This document shows positions 1 to 13,380 of a stretch of 64,000 bases of DNA, piece after piece. Source of the DNA: Kryptolebias marmoratus (taxonomy: Eukaryota > Chordata > Actinopteri > Cyprinodontiformes > Rivulidae). A program made the position numbers and the translations under genes. The stretch's first letter is position 1. Every line of letters begins with the position of its first letter. The notes under the pieces were generated by a model. The model worked only from the letters and a program-made list of their open reading frames with translations, did not search any database and was not told the origin of the DNA. The stretch is taken from positions 22,986,720 to 23,050,719 of the forward strand of contig NC_051446.1 of assembly GCF_001649575.2 (NCBI RefSeq), given 5' to 3'.

Positions 1-3000
1 CGGCACACGTTTGGCCGATTTTAAATCTGAACGTTTCACCTCCTGAATGTTCTTTGGTATGAATCTATAGAGAATGCAAAGGAACAATACCTGTTTGTAC
101 ATGCTCTCAGACGACAGGGAAAAAAAGAACTTCGGGTCTTCATTTTTCTTATAAGAAATGATGACTCCCATTCTTTTCACGGCGTATTGAGCATGCACAA
201 TAGGCTCACTGGAGTTCATATAAACACTTTGACTCCACTTACGATAATGTCAGATTCAAACCTGTAAAAAATGACTCACTCCCCCTGCGCCTCGTGGAGG
301 ACAGGGCCGTCTTTTGTCTGATTGGCCGGCTCTCATTTGTCTTTGACACACGGAGTTGGTCAGCCAGTTCTGCCATTCATCTCCCGTGTCAGAGGCAGAC
401 CAGGAAAGTCTGGTCTTCCTTAAAACCTCTGGCTGTTCCAGGTTTGCATATCTGCAGAAAAATATGTTTGTGATTTTAGCCCAGCTGTTGTGTTGCGTAA
501 GCATCAGGTGCAAAATCTACACATGGATAGTAGATAAGGATGTTAAAAAGTTGCTTTTATTAAAAGTGGGAGTGTCTAAAATACATTGAGTTAGCCAGTA
601 TTGCCTGCAAAAAAAGTTCAGAAAATTAGGGAGAAGTTCTCATAAAGGAGTCAAAGCAAACTGCTACACAGAGCTGAGCTCATTCACGAGCAAATCTCTT
701 ATTAAAATCTGAAAAATTCATGCTGACACATCGTTGGGCACAAACATCGCCCAGGAGGCTGCCGTGATGTGGTGTGCATGTGAGAACTAGAACTTTAACA
801 TTAAAATAAAAAGCTGGCATGGCAGCAAACAAACTATAAAAGGAGAAGAAAACAGGAGGCTGGACCACAGGGGTGCACCAACAGACGGTGAACGGATCTG
901 AGGAGCAGAAAGGACTGAATAAAGACGGAGAGACGATGACTGAGAGGAGGCAGGTGAGATGCAGGAGGACAGGAACGAGGACACAGGATGCAGGAGGACT
1001 GAGGGAAACAGTAACAACTGAGCGAGAAGTTAAACTGAAACACGTTGAACCCTGAAAGAAGTCTGGATAAAACAAAGAGGCGTAGCCAAACAATCATAAA
1101 CTCAAAACTCCAAAACAAAAAATAAACACCCCAGATTCACGACAGACCTTCTGCAGCAAACATGATGTGTTATGACACTTAATTGTAAACCTTTCCTAAA
1201 CCTAAGCCAGCGGATTTGTTGTCTGAACCTAAACACGTATTATTAGTCTTTAATCTAAACAATTAATTCAATTATATTAGACGCCAAGTTCCCAAACTGT
1301 TCCTCATTTGGGTTTTTGTTAAACTTCCAGGATAAAAAACTGGTTTTAATGTTGACCTTTGGAAATGTGGCAGAAAAAATGATTAAGAACCAACCTCACG
1401 TGTTCCTTTTTTTTTTTGTTAAATTAATGTGAAATGGTGACACGAGAGCTTGTCGCTTTCTGAAATTGCTTGGCTTCGCGCCTGCAAAGCTTCGTCTGGA
1501 CGTGCCAGCGGCTCGTACCACTGCAAGACGTCACGCATGTGGACTGAAGCAGACTTTTTAATACGAATCCAATAATAAAAAGAACACATTCTTTGAGTCT
1601 AGTGGCCATGCCATTTTTCAATGAAGCATATTTTTGGAGCTTACAGACCCTTTTTTATAAGCACACCTGGAAATTGCCCCCATGGGTCACAAAATAAAAT
1701 ATTACAAGAGGTTCAAATCTGCTCAGCACCTAACACTCTTGCCAAAAAAAAATCCTGCTACATTCTGCCCACATTTAATAAAAGTTTCCTCCGACATCCA
1801 CCTGCAAAACACCCCAGTTCTTGTCCTCTCTCTCGCTTCAAACTGGCTCTCATGGTGAGGTTACTGACATAAACTTTAAATTAAACTCCCTCTCAGCTTT
1901 CTATGCATCTGCATGGCTCTGATTCCTCGCTGTGCTTTCTACATGCTATAAAAAGACCCAGTTATCTATCCTTTTAGTTGCGGTCTCAGCAGTCCTTCTG
2001 GAGCTCTGCCACGGTGCAAAAAGCCTGAAAGACGCCACACTCTAATACTTTCACAGGGCGAGATAGCGACAAAGATATACACAGAGGAAGGAGTGCGCGT
2101 TGACATCTTGTTTTATGGCGGCGGTCATGATTTCTTCGAAGCTTTTTGTACATCGACTTTAGGTTTTAGGACTTTGCTGGGTTTCAAATAAATTGGAGAG
2201 AGTAAAACGGCTTAGAAAGCAGTTCAAACAAACATGTTCGACATGAGTTACAAGCTAAATGGGTGCATTAATCTCCCTCGCCTGCAAGACTATTTATCCG
2301 CCGGCTGTTGTCATCACCATGTGTGTACTGTAGGGCAAAGCTGAGGAGTCGAGGTAAAAACATTTTAGGGGGATATGTGAAAACATCAGACCAGTTTCTG
2401 GGTTGCAGTGATGATTATAGTTAAACTTTCTCCTTCCTTGCAAACAAAGGTGGATCCAAACTGAGATAGAAGCATCCCATTTTAAAGTTTTCTTTTACAC
2501 CTCCTAAAACAAGCAGATTAAATCCAAACTCATTTGCAATGCTCTGAGATCTACAACACAAAACAGGAGTTACATTCATTAATAAAGGTGGTATCTGACT
2601 GAGCTGTGGCTGCCAAAACAAGCAACCAGGGAGCCGTGCGGCCGCATTTTTCATAGGAAATTTGTCTGAAAATCACGGCCTATTTTTGTGTGCATGGCTT
2701 ACAAAAAGCCTTCAAATAAAACTACGATAAAATACCAGCAATATAGAATGTAAGTAAAACACAAATAAAGTGAGTAAAAGTATGCAAATACGAAAAAAAG
2801 AAGAACATTTTCACTTTTTGACAGTATCACCTTGGTCAACTTTGTGGGATATCAGGTGTTTGAGACGCAGGTAAATCCATCAGCTGTGTTGTAGAAATGA
2901 AATTAATATCTGGGTACAATTTTAAAAATGGGGATTTGTGGTTAAGTTTTGTACTAAAAGAAATGCCTCGTTAGTTTCAGAGAAAAACGTGCAGCTTAGG

Positions 3001-5194
3001 ATTTAATAGCAGCTCTGTGACTGCACCTTTAAAAATATGAAAAATACAAATAAACGGAGAATATTTCTGTCTAGGAACATAAAACAATATTTATCTGATG
3101 AATGGTTTATAAAACACGACATAAACTCTAAAAGGATGTCATTACACCAAGCTGTGAGGCAAGCTGCACTCCATATAATTTAATTTCTACATATTTTAAA
3201 CTTTTAGTGTCTCATTTTATGCTGTTAAAATGACCAAACTCGGAGACAATAATTTCCTTTATTTTGAGCGTGAAAGCATTTTAACACAGAACAGTTTTAA
3301 AGCTTTTAAAGTTTACCTCGCAAATTAAGGTGAAAATGTAAAAAGAAAATCACCTCACACATAAGTTAATTTGTTCCCAAAAAAAAAAAAAAATTGGCGG
3401 TATTGAGGGGACTTTTCAAAATAAAAGTCCGTAAAAAAATATTTAAATCCAAGAGAGATTATTTAAACTTTTTCCCCTCAAACAAATTAAAACATAACTT
3501 CTGCTTTTTCTACAAACCTTTTTTTGTTCTTCAAAGACTCAGCCTCACATTTACAAATAAAATCTCCAGGATATTTGAATAGGACACCTAAATCTGTGTT
3601 TTTACCCAACCTGGAATACAAATTAAAGAACTTATAGGTTGCTTTAAGTAGCATCAACACAGATGACTGAGGATCCCGATCAACGTGACTGTTTTCATCA
3701 CTCCTGTGCCTCAAACAGGATCTCAGACGGCCTTCTGGTTCATCCTTTACCTCCTCCACATACGACACACATCAGCTCAGCGCTCACCTTTCATCAAACA
3801 AAGGCCGATGAAGCGGCTGTCATGGCAAAGAAAGTTAAAGAATCATTTAATTCCCTTTCAGCCTCTTCATCTCTGCTGCTGTTTGTTTGTTCGAGCAGCT
3901 GAAGGGAAACACGTTACCATGGTACCTATCTGTGGCCGTTCTGGACCGTGTGGGTCTGCAGATACAATTTCCTTTCATACGGTTGCCTTCATCCAGAGGG
4001 GTTGTCACCTCCCAGCGTGTTTCTTCTGTATTTGTAGCTGATTGCCCTCTGGTGGGACTGAGCTGTTAGGTCCAGCTCAACTAAAAACAGGAGCTTCTGA
4101 AGACTGAACTGGTCTGAGTCTCCTCAGAGCGGTCGGGATCAGCTGTGGGAAGCGTGGAGTCATGGAGAGGTGACAGTCCTTTCAGAATAAAACTAAAATG
4201 GCGTGTTGTGTTACAGAACCCACCACAAGTCAACAACATGATGGAGCTGACTCGGTTCTGTCACATCTGGGATTTATGCACTTTATTGGGTTTCTTTTAA
4301 TCTGAAGGGGCTCTTTCTTTTAGTCGAGTGGGTAACAGTTTGACTTTTGCCACTTCCTGATTGTGTTTTAGCCATTTAATGTTATCCTAAATTATCTTCT
4401 GAAGTGTGGTTCTGTGGAGAGGTTACGAACAAATAATGTCTTACCTGCTACAAATAACTTTTCTGAATGACCTCAGTTTGGAGAAACAGTTTAACTACCA
4501 ACTGGAAATTTTAAAACAAACTCCAATCCTAAAAGTTTCACGTTTCATTCATATTTTAGTTAAAAACAAAAGTAAATAAATTAGGCGTTGACGGGTCTAA
4601 GTATCTGCGGAGCACATATGTGTCGCTGCTTTGAAAGAACCGGGACTAACTGATGGTTGTTTACGCCGTCTAACATCTTGTAGTATAAAGTTCCCCGCAT
4701 GCCCTCTGCAAAGCTGAACGAAATAAACTCCTAATTTACAATCTTTGTCTCTTTTTGCCCCGGGCTCTGTTCGCACCATCTTCATCATGAGCGGCGTGTT
4801 TACACGTGGCGTTACGGCACGAGCGCAGCAGCCGCTGACCTACAGCAGACTGTTTAGGCATCAAAATGAGCATGACGAGAGCTTCTTATCCGTCAGCCGG
4901 CGTTGTGGTTATTCTTCGCCTGCATGTTTTAACCACATGGCCGATGAAACCCAAACGGACAATGCTAAAAATAAACAAATAGTGATACGAGTGCAAAAAG
5001 ATAGGCCTCCAAATCGGATTTCTGTTGGCTCCCAGCGAGGTCATTTTCTCCAGAGTGGAAGCAAATAACATATGGTGCTCACTAAACGAGTTAATTAAAG
5101 AAAAATAAAGAAACATCTTGCAATTAGGATCAAAGGAAACAGAGTGAAATGGGAACTTTTCCTGGGCGATAATGTTTCTGTGTCTTTGTTGTGA

Positions 5195-5310
5195 AATATC
5201 TCATAAAAAAGCAAGATGTTCGTCTACAACTGATTAACTCAGTTCAAGATGGCTGCCACAGCCGACTAAGCTTAAAAACTTGATATAACTCAGTCAGTTT
5301 TACAGATGTT
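5195..5310 (+). repeat. Dispersed repeat family A, fragment
   Basis: It contains the family hallmarks in order: 'CTGATTAACT', 'TTCAAGATGGCTGCCACAGC', then 'CAGTCAGTTTTACAGATGTT'. The same order recurs at about 20 other places in this window. Confidence 0.7.
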
Positions 5311-6766
5311 TAGCTTAAAAAAAAGCTTAATTTCTCTCTAATTTAATAGGAATTTGTCTTAAAATGTTAAATCCAAAGAGAAGTGAGAGAATTTGGGGGA
5401 AAGTTTTCAGGTTGTGTAAAACCAAATCTATCAGCTGAACAAACGACAAACAGTGATTTATCTGCGCCGCGATAAAAGCCAAATACAGACGCTCCGTTGG
5501 TTTAGGTTCGACCCAGAAAGGAGAGCAGAATGAGTCGGTGCCAGAACACAATATCACGACCCGAATCTGAAGTTTGATGGTTCAGCCCGCACCAGCAGTT
5601 CTCGTAATCCATCTTTCCGTGTGGGAACGCTCAACCTCACATTTTTTCCAGTTTTCACCTCCTGTCAGTTCGCCCATATGGGACGGATCAGCGCCAGAAC
5701 CCGCTGTCACATCGCCGGGCCACTTGTGGGAAAGTATCCCCAGCACCGAGGGGAAACCTGTCAAACACGTGGATGTTTGGAGGAGTCCTGCAGGTATCTC
5801 CAGCCGAGGCCCGGGACGCTCGCCACTGTTCTGCGTTCCCTTTTTAAGGCAGCTGCTTGTTTATCCGGGCGCTGCCAGCTGGAGCTGCGACTGCAGGCCG
5901 CTGCCTCGTTTTAATCAGCCGTGGAGAGCGGTTCTGACGGGTTTCCAGTGTGACTCAACCCTTTTTCTAAACACTGGTCTCCACCGAGTCCCGCTCTTTT
6001 TTATCTGGGGTTTCATTTCAGATCAGGGAAAAGGAGGGGCCTTCAGACCTAAACAGAAGGGTTGCCAGTGCTGTGAATACACTTAAATTAAGTTTTTCTT
6101 CTCTTGCTCTTTATGTCTCAGTTATGGTTTTTGTTGAAGAAACCAGACAATTACAGCAGTGTTTGGTTTGAAACAGATTTCCAGCTTCTTCAGGATATTT
6201 GGGTCAAACCAGAAGCAGCCATGTGCAAAGTTGCATTATTACTTTTTTTTTAAATTTCTAAATCTTCTGAGCAGAACTTTTTGGAATTTGCCCGTTTTAA
6301 AATATTAACAACAGAAATTGTGTCTTGGCAAAGTAAAGTGATGTTTCTGTCACTTTCATTTAATCTTTGAGGGGTTTTATTTGTTTTTATGTTGTTTTGT
6401 TTACATATGACTATAGTTTTAATGGCTGTTGTTTTGGGAATTATTGTGCAGTAGGTTCGCCGTTTTAAAAGTTGAATTGGCTTAGCTTAAAGAGAATATA
6501 AAAGTGGAAATGTTTTTGAAAAGAGGCTCCACTTCTTCTGCGTTGGGGTCAAAGATGCTCGGTTGTACCACTGCGCCTCTGCTGGAAGCCGTTTTCACGC
6601 GCCTGAAGTGCTAATAAAAACACTGAGTTGAGGGGGCGTGGCCAACAGCAGCTTATTTGCATAATAGTGACGTACCCCAGACCCATCGTGACTTGTTGAG
6701 ATGTTTTCATTTATTTATGAATAGATTTGAATGTTGTTTTTTTTTTTTATGTTTGTTCGTTTAAAG

Positions 6767-6970
6767 ATTTGTTTCCATTTTATGTAGGGGGAACAGATTA
6801 TTTCAGGAAGCGGAAATATTTTGTTTCCCCCTCCTAACTTTGGCAAATAAAGAGCAAATGTTATCAAAATCACAGGATTTATTGTTGACGATGAAAGGAT
6901 TAAACACAGTTAAGGACTTGCAGGTAAATTAATTTGTTTCCATTTTATGTAGGGGGAACAGATTATTTCA
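6767..6970. repeat. Direct repeat of about 39 bp, period 165 bp, running into gap
   Basis: The 39 bases at 6767-6805 recur at 6932-6970 (core GTTTCCATTTTATGTAGGGG), an offset of exactly 165 bases. The second copy is cut by the run of N. This looks like a tandem repeat that the assembly failed to resolve. Confidence 0.85.
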
Positions 6971-7227
6971 NNNNNNNNNNNNNNNNNNNNNNNNNNNNNN
7001 NNNNNNNNNNNNNNNNNNNNNNNNNNNNNNNNNNNNNNNNNNNNNNNNNNNNNNNNNNNNNNNNNNNNNNNNNNNNNNNNNNNNNNNNNNNNNNNNNNNN
7101 NNNNNNNNNNNNNNNNNNNNNNNNNNNNNNNNNNNNNNNNNNNNNNNNNNNNNNNNNNNNNNNNNNNNNNNNNNNNNNNNNNNNNNNNNNNNNNNNNNNN
7201 NNNNNNNNNNNNNNNNNNNNNNNNNNN
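6971..7227. other. Assembly gap (257 N)
   Basis: A run of N begins inside the second copy of a 165-base-period repeat. Any reading frame that crosses it is meaningless. Confidence 1.
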
Positions 7228-8324
7228 ACTACGTGTTGGGAACCTGTGTTTGTTGACTGACTTTTATTTGTCAGGCTTAAGAGACAAAAGTTGAAAAAAG
7301 ATCGCGTTTAAAATAACACAAAACATCGTAAAAAGACCTCCGCACAAGACCTCGTTTATTTATTTATTTATTTTATTTTGATAGCTGCCGATTAAACTGG
7401 AAGTTACAACATTGACATGATTATATGAGTAGTTTTTACCGTGAAAATGGTCACATCCGCCGGATCCACCTCTTTGGCTGCAATGCGCGCTCCCGACGCA
7501 GGGGGGACAGATTTTCACACAAGACCGGATCTCGTTCTGATGAGTTTGATTTCTTTGCCTTTCTGAATGTTTTCATTAAATGGAGCTTCAGTCTCTGAGG
7601 GTGACATTTGTCAGGGAAGCGAGGTCTCGTAGCGTCGTTTGCAGTGGATTTGTGTTCAGAAAAAGTTGAAAAACATAATTTCTCCTACAGTCTATATTCT
7701 GCTCTGCCTCTCTGCGGCCTTCATCGGACAAAACAGAACTAAATAATGAAGCATTTTGCTGAAGTCCTTTAGACTTTTACCAGTCTTTCAGAGGCGTTTC
7801 GCCTCCTTCCAGCTCTGTTATCCTGCACACTCTGGTATGGCCTGCAGAACGTGTGGGACACCTCCAGCTCTGTCACTCTCACTTCATGCTTTTATTGTTG
7901 AAGGAAAGCAGCAGCGACCCGCCCGCCTGCAGAACACCTCCAAGCAGCTGCAGACGGATCGCTTACATTCTTCATCTCACCTTCTGCAGATTTTTCAGAG
8001 CGAGGAAGCTGTAAATACTCCCCAACTTCTCTGTCAACATTTTCCTCCCCTCGAACGCTGGTTTCAAGTTAATTTCCTTGCAGCTGTTAACGGATTTTGA
8101 AAGGAGGCTGTAATTACTGAACGTCTACAGGAGGTTAGATTAAAAACTGCACGCAAGAGTGAAAAGGACAATTACAGGCAAACGGTGCTTAAATTAAAGG
8201 AGGAATGCATATCACCCGCTCCCTCTCATAACAGAGTTAGAAGCTAAAATCATTTATGCTGAGAAAGCGCAGAGTTTTAGCTGTTTTGGTCAAACTTTTT
8301 AAAGGACGTCGTGCACGATTTCAC

Positions 8325-8580
8325 AAGATGTGATGCTCAGAGAATGTGTTGATAATGAGTCTCAGCTACCACCCCAAAGTTTAGCTTAATATCTGTAATT
8401 TAACAGAGTTAGAGCCCTTTTTGTGTTTCCTAAGGTCAGTTGGCTGCGGTGGCCATTTTGAATAGATGTACACCCAGTGATTACTTTCTGAGAGTTTCTT
8501 CATGAGATGTTTTGCTAACACTACAGATAAACAAACACATCATTATCGCTTCTCACCTTTGGCAACAAATGCTCATTTTT
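8325..8580 (-). repeat. Dispersed repeat family A
   Basis: Reverse orientation. It carries the complement of 'GAGACTCATTATCAACACAT', then 'GTTGGCTGCGGTGGCCATTTT' related sequence, then 'TTCATGAGATGTTTTGCTAAC'. The order of hallmarks matches the copies at 18835, 34430 and 58830. Confidence 0.8.
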
Positions 8581-10570
8581 AGCTGTAGTGGCTAAAATAT
8601 AGCAAATGCAAGAAAAATTTTAAATCAACCCCTTCAACCTTCATCGTTTGGAAACTTTTATTTTGTTGAACCCGTTGATTCATTTTCACCTCATTTCTTA
8701 AATGTATTTCAACTAAAACTGGAAAATAAATGTTACAGTTTTACTAAAATCCGACCCCATGACGTGAAGCTGTTTCCGTCAGTAAGATTAAAAACCTTCC
8801 AGTGTTTATTTCACGTCTTACTAAATCAGATCTCTTTGAAAACATAAATAAAATTAGCAATCACCTGCCTGAATGAACAGCACCAGTAGTCCAAAACGAC
8901 TTGTGCTTTTGCTTCAGCAGACCTCGATTTTTTTTGACTCGTCTGGCTCTGGCACGCTGAAATAACAGCTCACACGCTGAAACAATTAGGAGAATAATAC
9001 GAGGTGTTTTAACAGCTGGGGCGGTCGGGGGTGCTGGACGGGATGGACAGCCTCAGCACCGTCCTATTCATCAAGGAGAAATTAGCAAATTTCAATAAAA
9101 GTTCAAAACTAACTGCTGGCTGAGGGGAAAATGTTTGATCCAACATTACTGAAGTAAACTATATTTATAGTAGTTTTAATATGTATGCTAAATGTCAGTT
9201 TTTTGGGAACCGCCATGTTGTGTTTTTGGAGCCGTCGAAACATAAGTCCCGCCCTCACACTCTCCCAGGTCTCTGATAGGCTGTCGTATTGTCAGTCACA
9301 GCATAGCGTGACACATAATCAAAGCCTGAAAGCCTAAAAATTTAAACTCGTATTCGAACACAGCAGCAAGGAAAGAGCAACGGTGTGTGAGTCATCAAAA
9401 ATCCACACATTCATTTACAATCATGGCTTCAACTTCCTGCTTCTGCTTTTGTCTCTAGTTGTAACATCAGTCGACGATTCGGATTGAAAGATTTTAATAT
9501 TTTTAAATGTTTAAAAACAATTTCCTAACAACCAAAACATAATCTTTGAAAGATCTACAGAAAACCTGAAGAAATATTGATCAGGATCGCTTCGAAATAT
9601 TACAAAAAAGTTCTTTTTTTTATTTTTTAATCAGCATCCCACTCCTCATTTCATTACAGGATATTACTGAAGTGATATTTGTCATATTTGACACAACATG
9701 ACATCCTTATCTGCAATAAAAGAAATAAATCAGTCAGGCTTTATGGTCCGTCTGAATCCTGAATTTTTGAGGTTTTCGTGGCACGTCGACATGAATGTGT
9801 CTCAGTTATTGAGCTAATAAACCAGAGAGAAGGGTTGCCACGGATTGACCTGTGGTCTCAAAGACCCTGACAGTCCTCACAAAGCTGTCCCAGACGCACG
9901 TCGGCGACAGTGTTAAGTGTCATAATTTCACTATTTTCTCAGACATAAATACACAGACGGGGAAGTCAAAGGTCAGCTGCATAAAACTTCCTTATTTAGA
10001 GGTCAGTAGACACAAATCTTGTGAGGAGAAGAGGGCGTGGGGGGCTGCGTTGCTTTGGAACAACAAGTCCTTTCACAGAGGAAAAGCTGCTTCCTGCCAC
10101 AAAGTGAACAGAAAATTAATTGTAAAACAGGCCGACAAAGGTCTTCATGCATCACAGAGGAAGAATAAAACACTCAGTGAGCAGAAAATTAGAGCTGCTG
10201 TTGATGTTGGGACATGAATCATTTTCCTTATAGTATTCAGTCATATTACGACTAACAGTGACGAGCTACGAGTGTTTTCTTTTAAACGCTGTGACTCGTT
10301 TCCTCCGAGTTCTGACACCAGCAGAGTCTGAAGGTTTGAAAAGGTTGTCGGGTCTGATTAAAAATGGGTCGCGTGGTTTGTTGGGGCTTTAAAAACTGGA
10401 TCCTGGAAACGCCTGAAGGAAATTTAAATCTATAAAAGTCTAATTCTTTAATTCACATCAATCTGGACCGAATATAATTCCACAGCAACACAAATTATCT
10501 CACATTATTGTGTGGATTCTGATTGTTTGCCTGGTTTTTATTTGTGTGTGTGTTTGCAACCCAACGTCCT

Positions 10571-10880
10571 GCTACTTTTAGCTTTTAGCTACTATTAGCC
10601 TTTAGCTAGTCTTTTGATATTTCAGGCTTTTAACTGTCCTTCTGACACTTTTAGGTTTGAATTAACATTGCACTTTTAGTTTTTAGCTACCTTTCTGCTA
10701 CATTTAACTTCTAGCTATCATTTATTACTTTCAGCTTTTAGATTGACGACTTTTATCTAGCCTTTTGCTACTTTTATCTTTTAGGTGGCGTTTAGCTTTT
10801 TTAGCTTTTAGCTAGCGTTTCTGCTTGTTTTAGATTTAACTGCTCAGTTTCAGCTTCTTCAGCAGCTTTCAGCAGAGTCG
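10571..10880 (-). repeat. AGCTAAAAG-array element, array plus terminal flank
   Basis: Irregular units of 'TTTTAGCTTTTAGCTA' type run for about 270 bases. They end in 'CTCAGTTTCAGCTTCTTCAG', 'TTTCAGCAGAGTCGTTCA'. The same terminal flank closes arrays at 32690 and (reverse strand) 53660, so the array is part of a mobile or dispersed element rather than a simple repeat. Confidence 0.8.
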
Positions 10881-11596
10881 TTCACAGAAAATGTCATTTC
10901 TCCAGTTTAAACTTGTTTTTTTTTTTTCACAAAAAAACGAATTCAGATGTTTTTGGTTTCGGATCCCTTCGACCCGTTCTTCTCTCCTGTGAAGCACCAG
11001 ACACAACAGACACCACCTCCCAGACTCGATAACTCGACTGCTGTTTACACAGTAAATAGTCCGCAGACTCGTAACCCTCGCCTCGTTTGACCCGAACCCA
11101 GGAAGAGCCTTTTCTGGACCCGACGGGTGTCCTAGTTTGGATGTTTCACAGCTCGGCGGGGAACCTCGGCTTGTTGTTCCAAGTGCTGGGAGACAACACG
11201 CAGCCTCACCGATTCGTGCCGTTTGTGCGTTAAATGCGGCTGTCATCTGCAGCACCTCTTTTTGTTGTTGTTGTTATTAAGCGGCCCCACATTAGCAGCA
11301 GATGTTTTGGGTCACTGAGTGGAAAGTGTCGTGTGTTTTCCCAGGGGCTCGTGGTGGTGGAGAGGAGGAATCCTGATAATCCGCTCAGGAGCAGCAGTAA
11401 AAAGCATAAAAAGGGGGTTTTGGCTAATATCACCTTGCACGCCCACATTTATCTAAACAAACAAATGTGTTTTTCTGGTTGCCATGTATTCTGCAGTGAG
11501 TCCAAGCCTGCTGCATGACAAGCAGCACAATGAGCAGCTCGATGGGAGCAGGACTCCAAATATTCCACACTTAAAGGAAAGCAGCATTCTCTAAAG

Positions 11597-11811
11597 CAGG
11601 GGTGGGCATTCCTGGTCCTCGAGGGCCGCTGTCCTGCATGTTTTAATTGTTTCCCTGCTCCAACACATCTGATTCTGTGCTTAAATCACTTCTTCATGTC
11701 CTACAGAAGCCTGGTAATCATCCATTGATTCGAATCAGGTGTGTTGGAGCAGATGAACAAGTAAAACATGCAGGATGGTGGCCCTCGAGGACCAGGAAGG
11801 CCCACCCCTGC
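11597..11811. mobile_element. Palindromic MITE-like element (teleost, hAT-like in appearance)
   Basis: About 215 bases with long imperfect terminal inverted repeats: the left end begins CAGGGGTGGGCATTCCTGG and the right end closes CCAGGAAGGCCCACCCCTG. The arms share 'CATCCTGCATGTTTTA' and 'CTCCAACACACCTGATT' related segments. A near full-length relative lies at 42957-43170. I could not identify a clean target-site duplication, so the superfamily is not settled. Confidence 0.75.
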
Positions 11812-11849
11812 AGGAACAATCTGTTACTGCTGGAGTTGTGTTTGGGGTC

Positions 11850-12010
11850 ACTCTCAGCTACTCCCACAGCTAAAATTAGTTCAATACCTGGAAATGATAT
11901 CTGCTAAGGTTGCTTAGCTGTGGTGTTGACTCCAACAGGTAGATTACTTTCTGGGAGTTTCATTAAAATGTGTCCATTGCTTCATGAGTTATTTTACTAA
12001 CAGACAAACC
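11850..12010 (-). repeat. Dispersed repeat family A
   Basis: Reverse-strand copy with 'ACTCTCAGCTACT', 'TTAGCTGTGG', 'TTTCTGGGAGTTTCATTAAAA' type hallmarks. It lies head to head with the plus-strand copy that starts at about 12040. Confidence 0.7.
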
Positions 12011-12039
12011 AACACACACAAGTTCATTTTTCTGTCCTC

Positions 12040-12430
12040 GTTAGGACATCATACTGACTCAGTCATTCCCGCAGGCTAACCCTGACCCTGTCTGTTAGCA
12101 AAATATCTCCTGAACCACTGAATGGATCTTAATGAAGCTCAGAAAGTGATCAATAGTTGATTGGATCAACGAATCACAGCTTATTGACCTTAGCCAACGC
12201 AGAAATGGTTATAACTGTTATTTTTACAGATATTGAGCTAAAATCTGATACGGTAGTAGCTGATAGTCATTCACAACAAAAACTCAGAGCTCCAACATGA
12301 AGTCAGTAACAAGGTTTGACCAAATCAGCTATAAATACGACCCTTCTCGTTATAGGATATTCTTAGTTTAAAACTTTGGCACGAAAGGCGATGGGCGACA
12401 TGCATTCCTTGAAGAAATGCTGGGCCTTTG
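12040..12430 (+). repeat. Dispersed repeat family A, near full length
   Basis: This is one of the longest copies. It runs from 'CTGTTAGCAAAATATCTCC' through 'GATATTGAGCTAAAATCTGA' and 'TAGTAGCTGATAGTCATTC' to a terminal 'GACATGCATTCCTTGAAG'. The last segment contains a short palindrome that is better preserved at 37940 (GCATTCCTTCAAGGAACGC). Confidence 0.8.
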
Positions 12431-12699
12431 ATCCATTTTGTTTTTAGTATAAAACACTTAACTTTTGCAGATTACAAAACAATCTTTTAAATGATCAGAA
12501 TTCTTTCCCAGACGTCACAAAACAAAACTGATTTCTGAATGAAAAATAAAAAGGTTTGGACTTCTTAAACAAACACTAACCAAATCAAGGAGGAAAAAAA
12601 GAGTTAATCTTCTCTGTAGCTCCTCTCAGAGTGTAAAAGTGTTCGACTTGTTCCTGAGTCATCTGTTGGAGTTCAGCCTTCCTCACGAGGAGCCAGAAG

Positions 12700-13010
12700 C
12701 CAAATCATGTCCTCCTTTTTTGCGGTCACAGAGGTTTCTCTCTCTGGCTCAATCGAGGGCCTCGGATTCTCTCTGAGGTCCAGAAGCCCAGAATCGTCCC
12801 CGCTCGCCGAGGCCGCGCCGAGACATCAGATACCCTTCTTATCTGTTCGGCCCGGCTGGGTGTGCATGTTAATCAGTTCCATATCTCAGTAATGGTGTTC
12901 CTGTTAATTGTCTCCCCTCCTTTATTGTGGCCGTATTCACTTTCCCTTCTCATCTCTATCTGCAAATGAGGTCGGAGAGGCACACGGATCTGGTTTCTGG
13001 GCCGGTTCTA
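12700..13010. promoter_or_regulatory. Candidate conserved noncoding element
   Basis: A high-complexity, non-repetitive block with several homeodomain-like and POU-like cores: GTTAATCAG, CTGTTAATTGTC and CTGCAAATGAGG. It stands out against the AT-rich repeats on both sides. No reading frame is preserved across it. Only alignment to other fish could show whether it is conserved. Confidence 0.25.
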
Positions 13011-13199
13011 CTGAGCCATGACAGCGGACGATTGGGGAGAAAGCCGAACGCGTGGCCTGACGTTAAAAGCTGTCAGAAAAATGAGAAACTTGCCGTCTCT
13101 TGAGTTATTGCTCTGCTGAGGGTTGATCTTGTTCATTCGGGTTTTCATTTAACCAGAGAGTCAGTTCTTCAACAATTATGTAGTGAAATAAAAGTTTAG

Positions 13200-13380
13200 C
13201 ATCACTTAAAAGAATTCATATTGCCCGATTTTGTGGCAGCCACCTTAAATGTTGTTGACTCCTAAAGTTAACCGGTTGTAGATGTACGTTCAGTGGTTTC
13301 TTTCTGAGAGGTCCAGTGGTTCATGAGATGTTTTAGTAACAGACAAATGCACGAACAGCTGCAGGCGATGACAATGCTAC
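13200..13380 (-). repeat. Dispersed repeat family A
   Basis: Hallmarks in reverse order: 'GTGGCAGCCACCTTAAAT', 'TTGTAGATGTACGTTCAGTG', 'TTCATGAGATGTTTTAGTAAC'. Confidence 0.75.

Larger units (their letters stand above)
1..6970. other. No gene recognised
   Basis: I see no exon with protein-family similarity and plausible splice sites on either strand. Open frames here are short and of unremarkable composition. The sequence is AT-rich and mostly unique-looking, with a fragment of the dispersed 'CAAGATGGC' family near 5195-5310 and a duplicated unit next to the gap at 6971. It may be intergenic or intron of a gene outside the window. Confidence 0.6.

Noticed and set aside
5574..6086. Plus-strand frame of 170 codons
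   Set aside because: No recognisable domain, no splice context and ordinary composition; likely chance.
10571..10880. CRISPR-like array
   Set aside because: Units are irregular, AT-rich, and have no unique spacers; the host is a vertebrate.
10869..11255. Minus-strand frame of 128 codons
   Set aside because: No recognisable family, and it begins in repeat-derived sequence.
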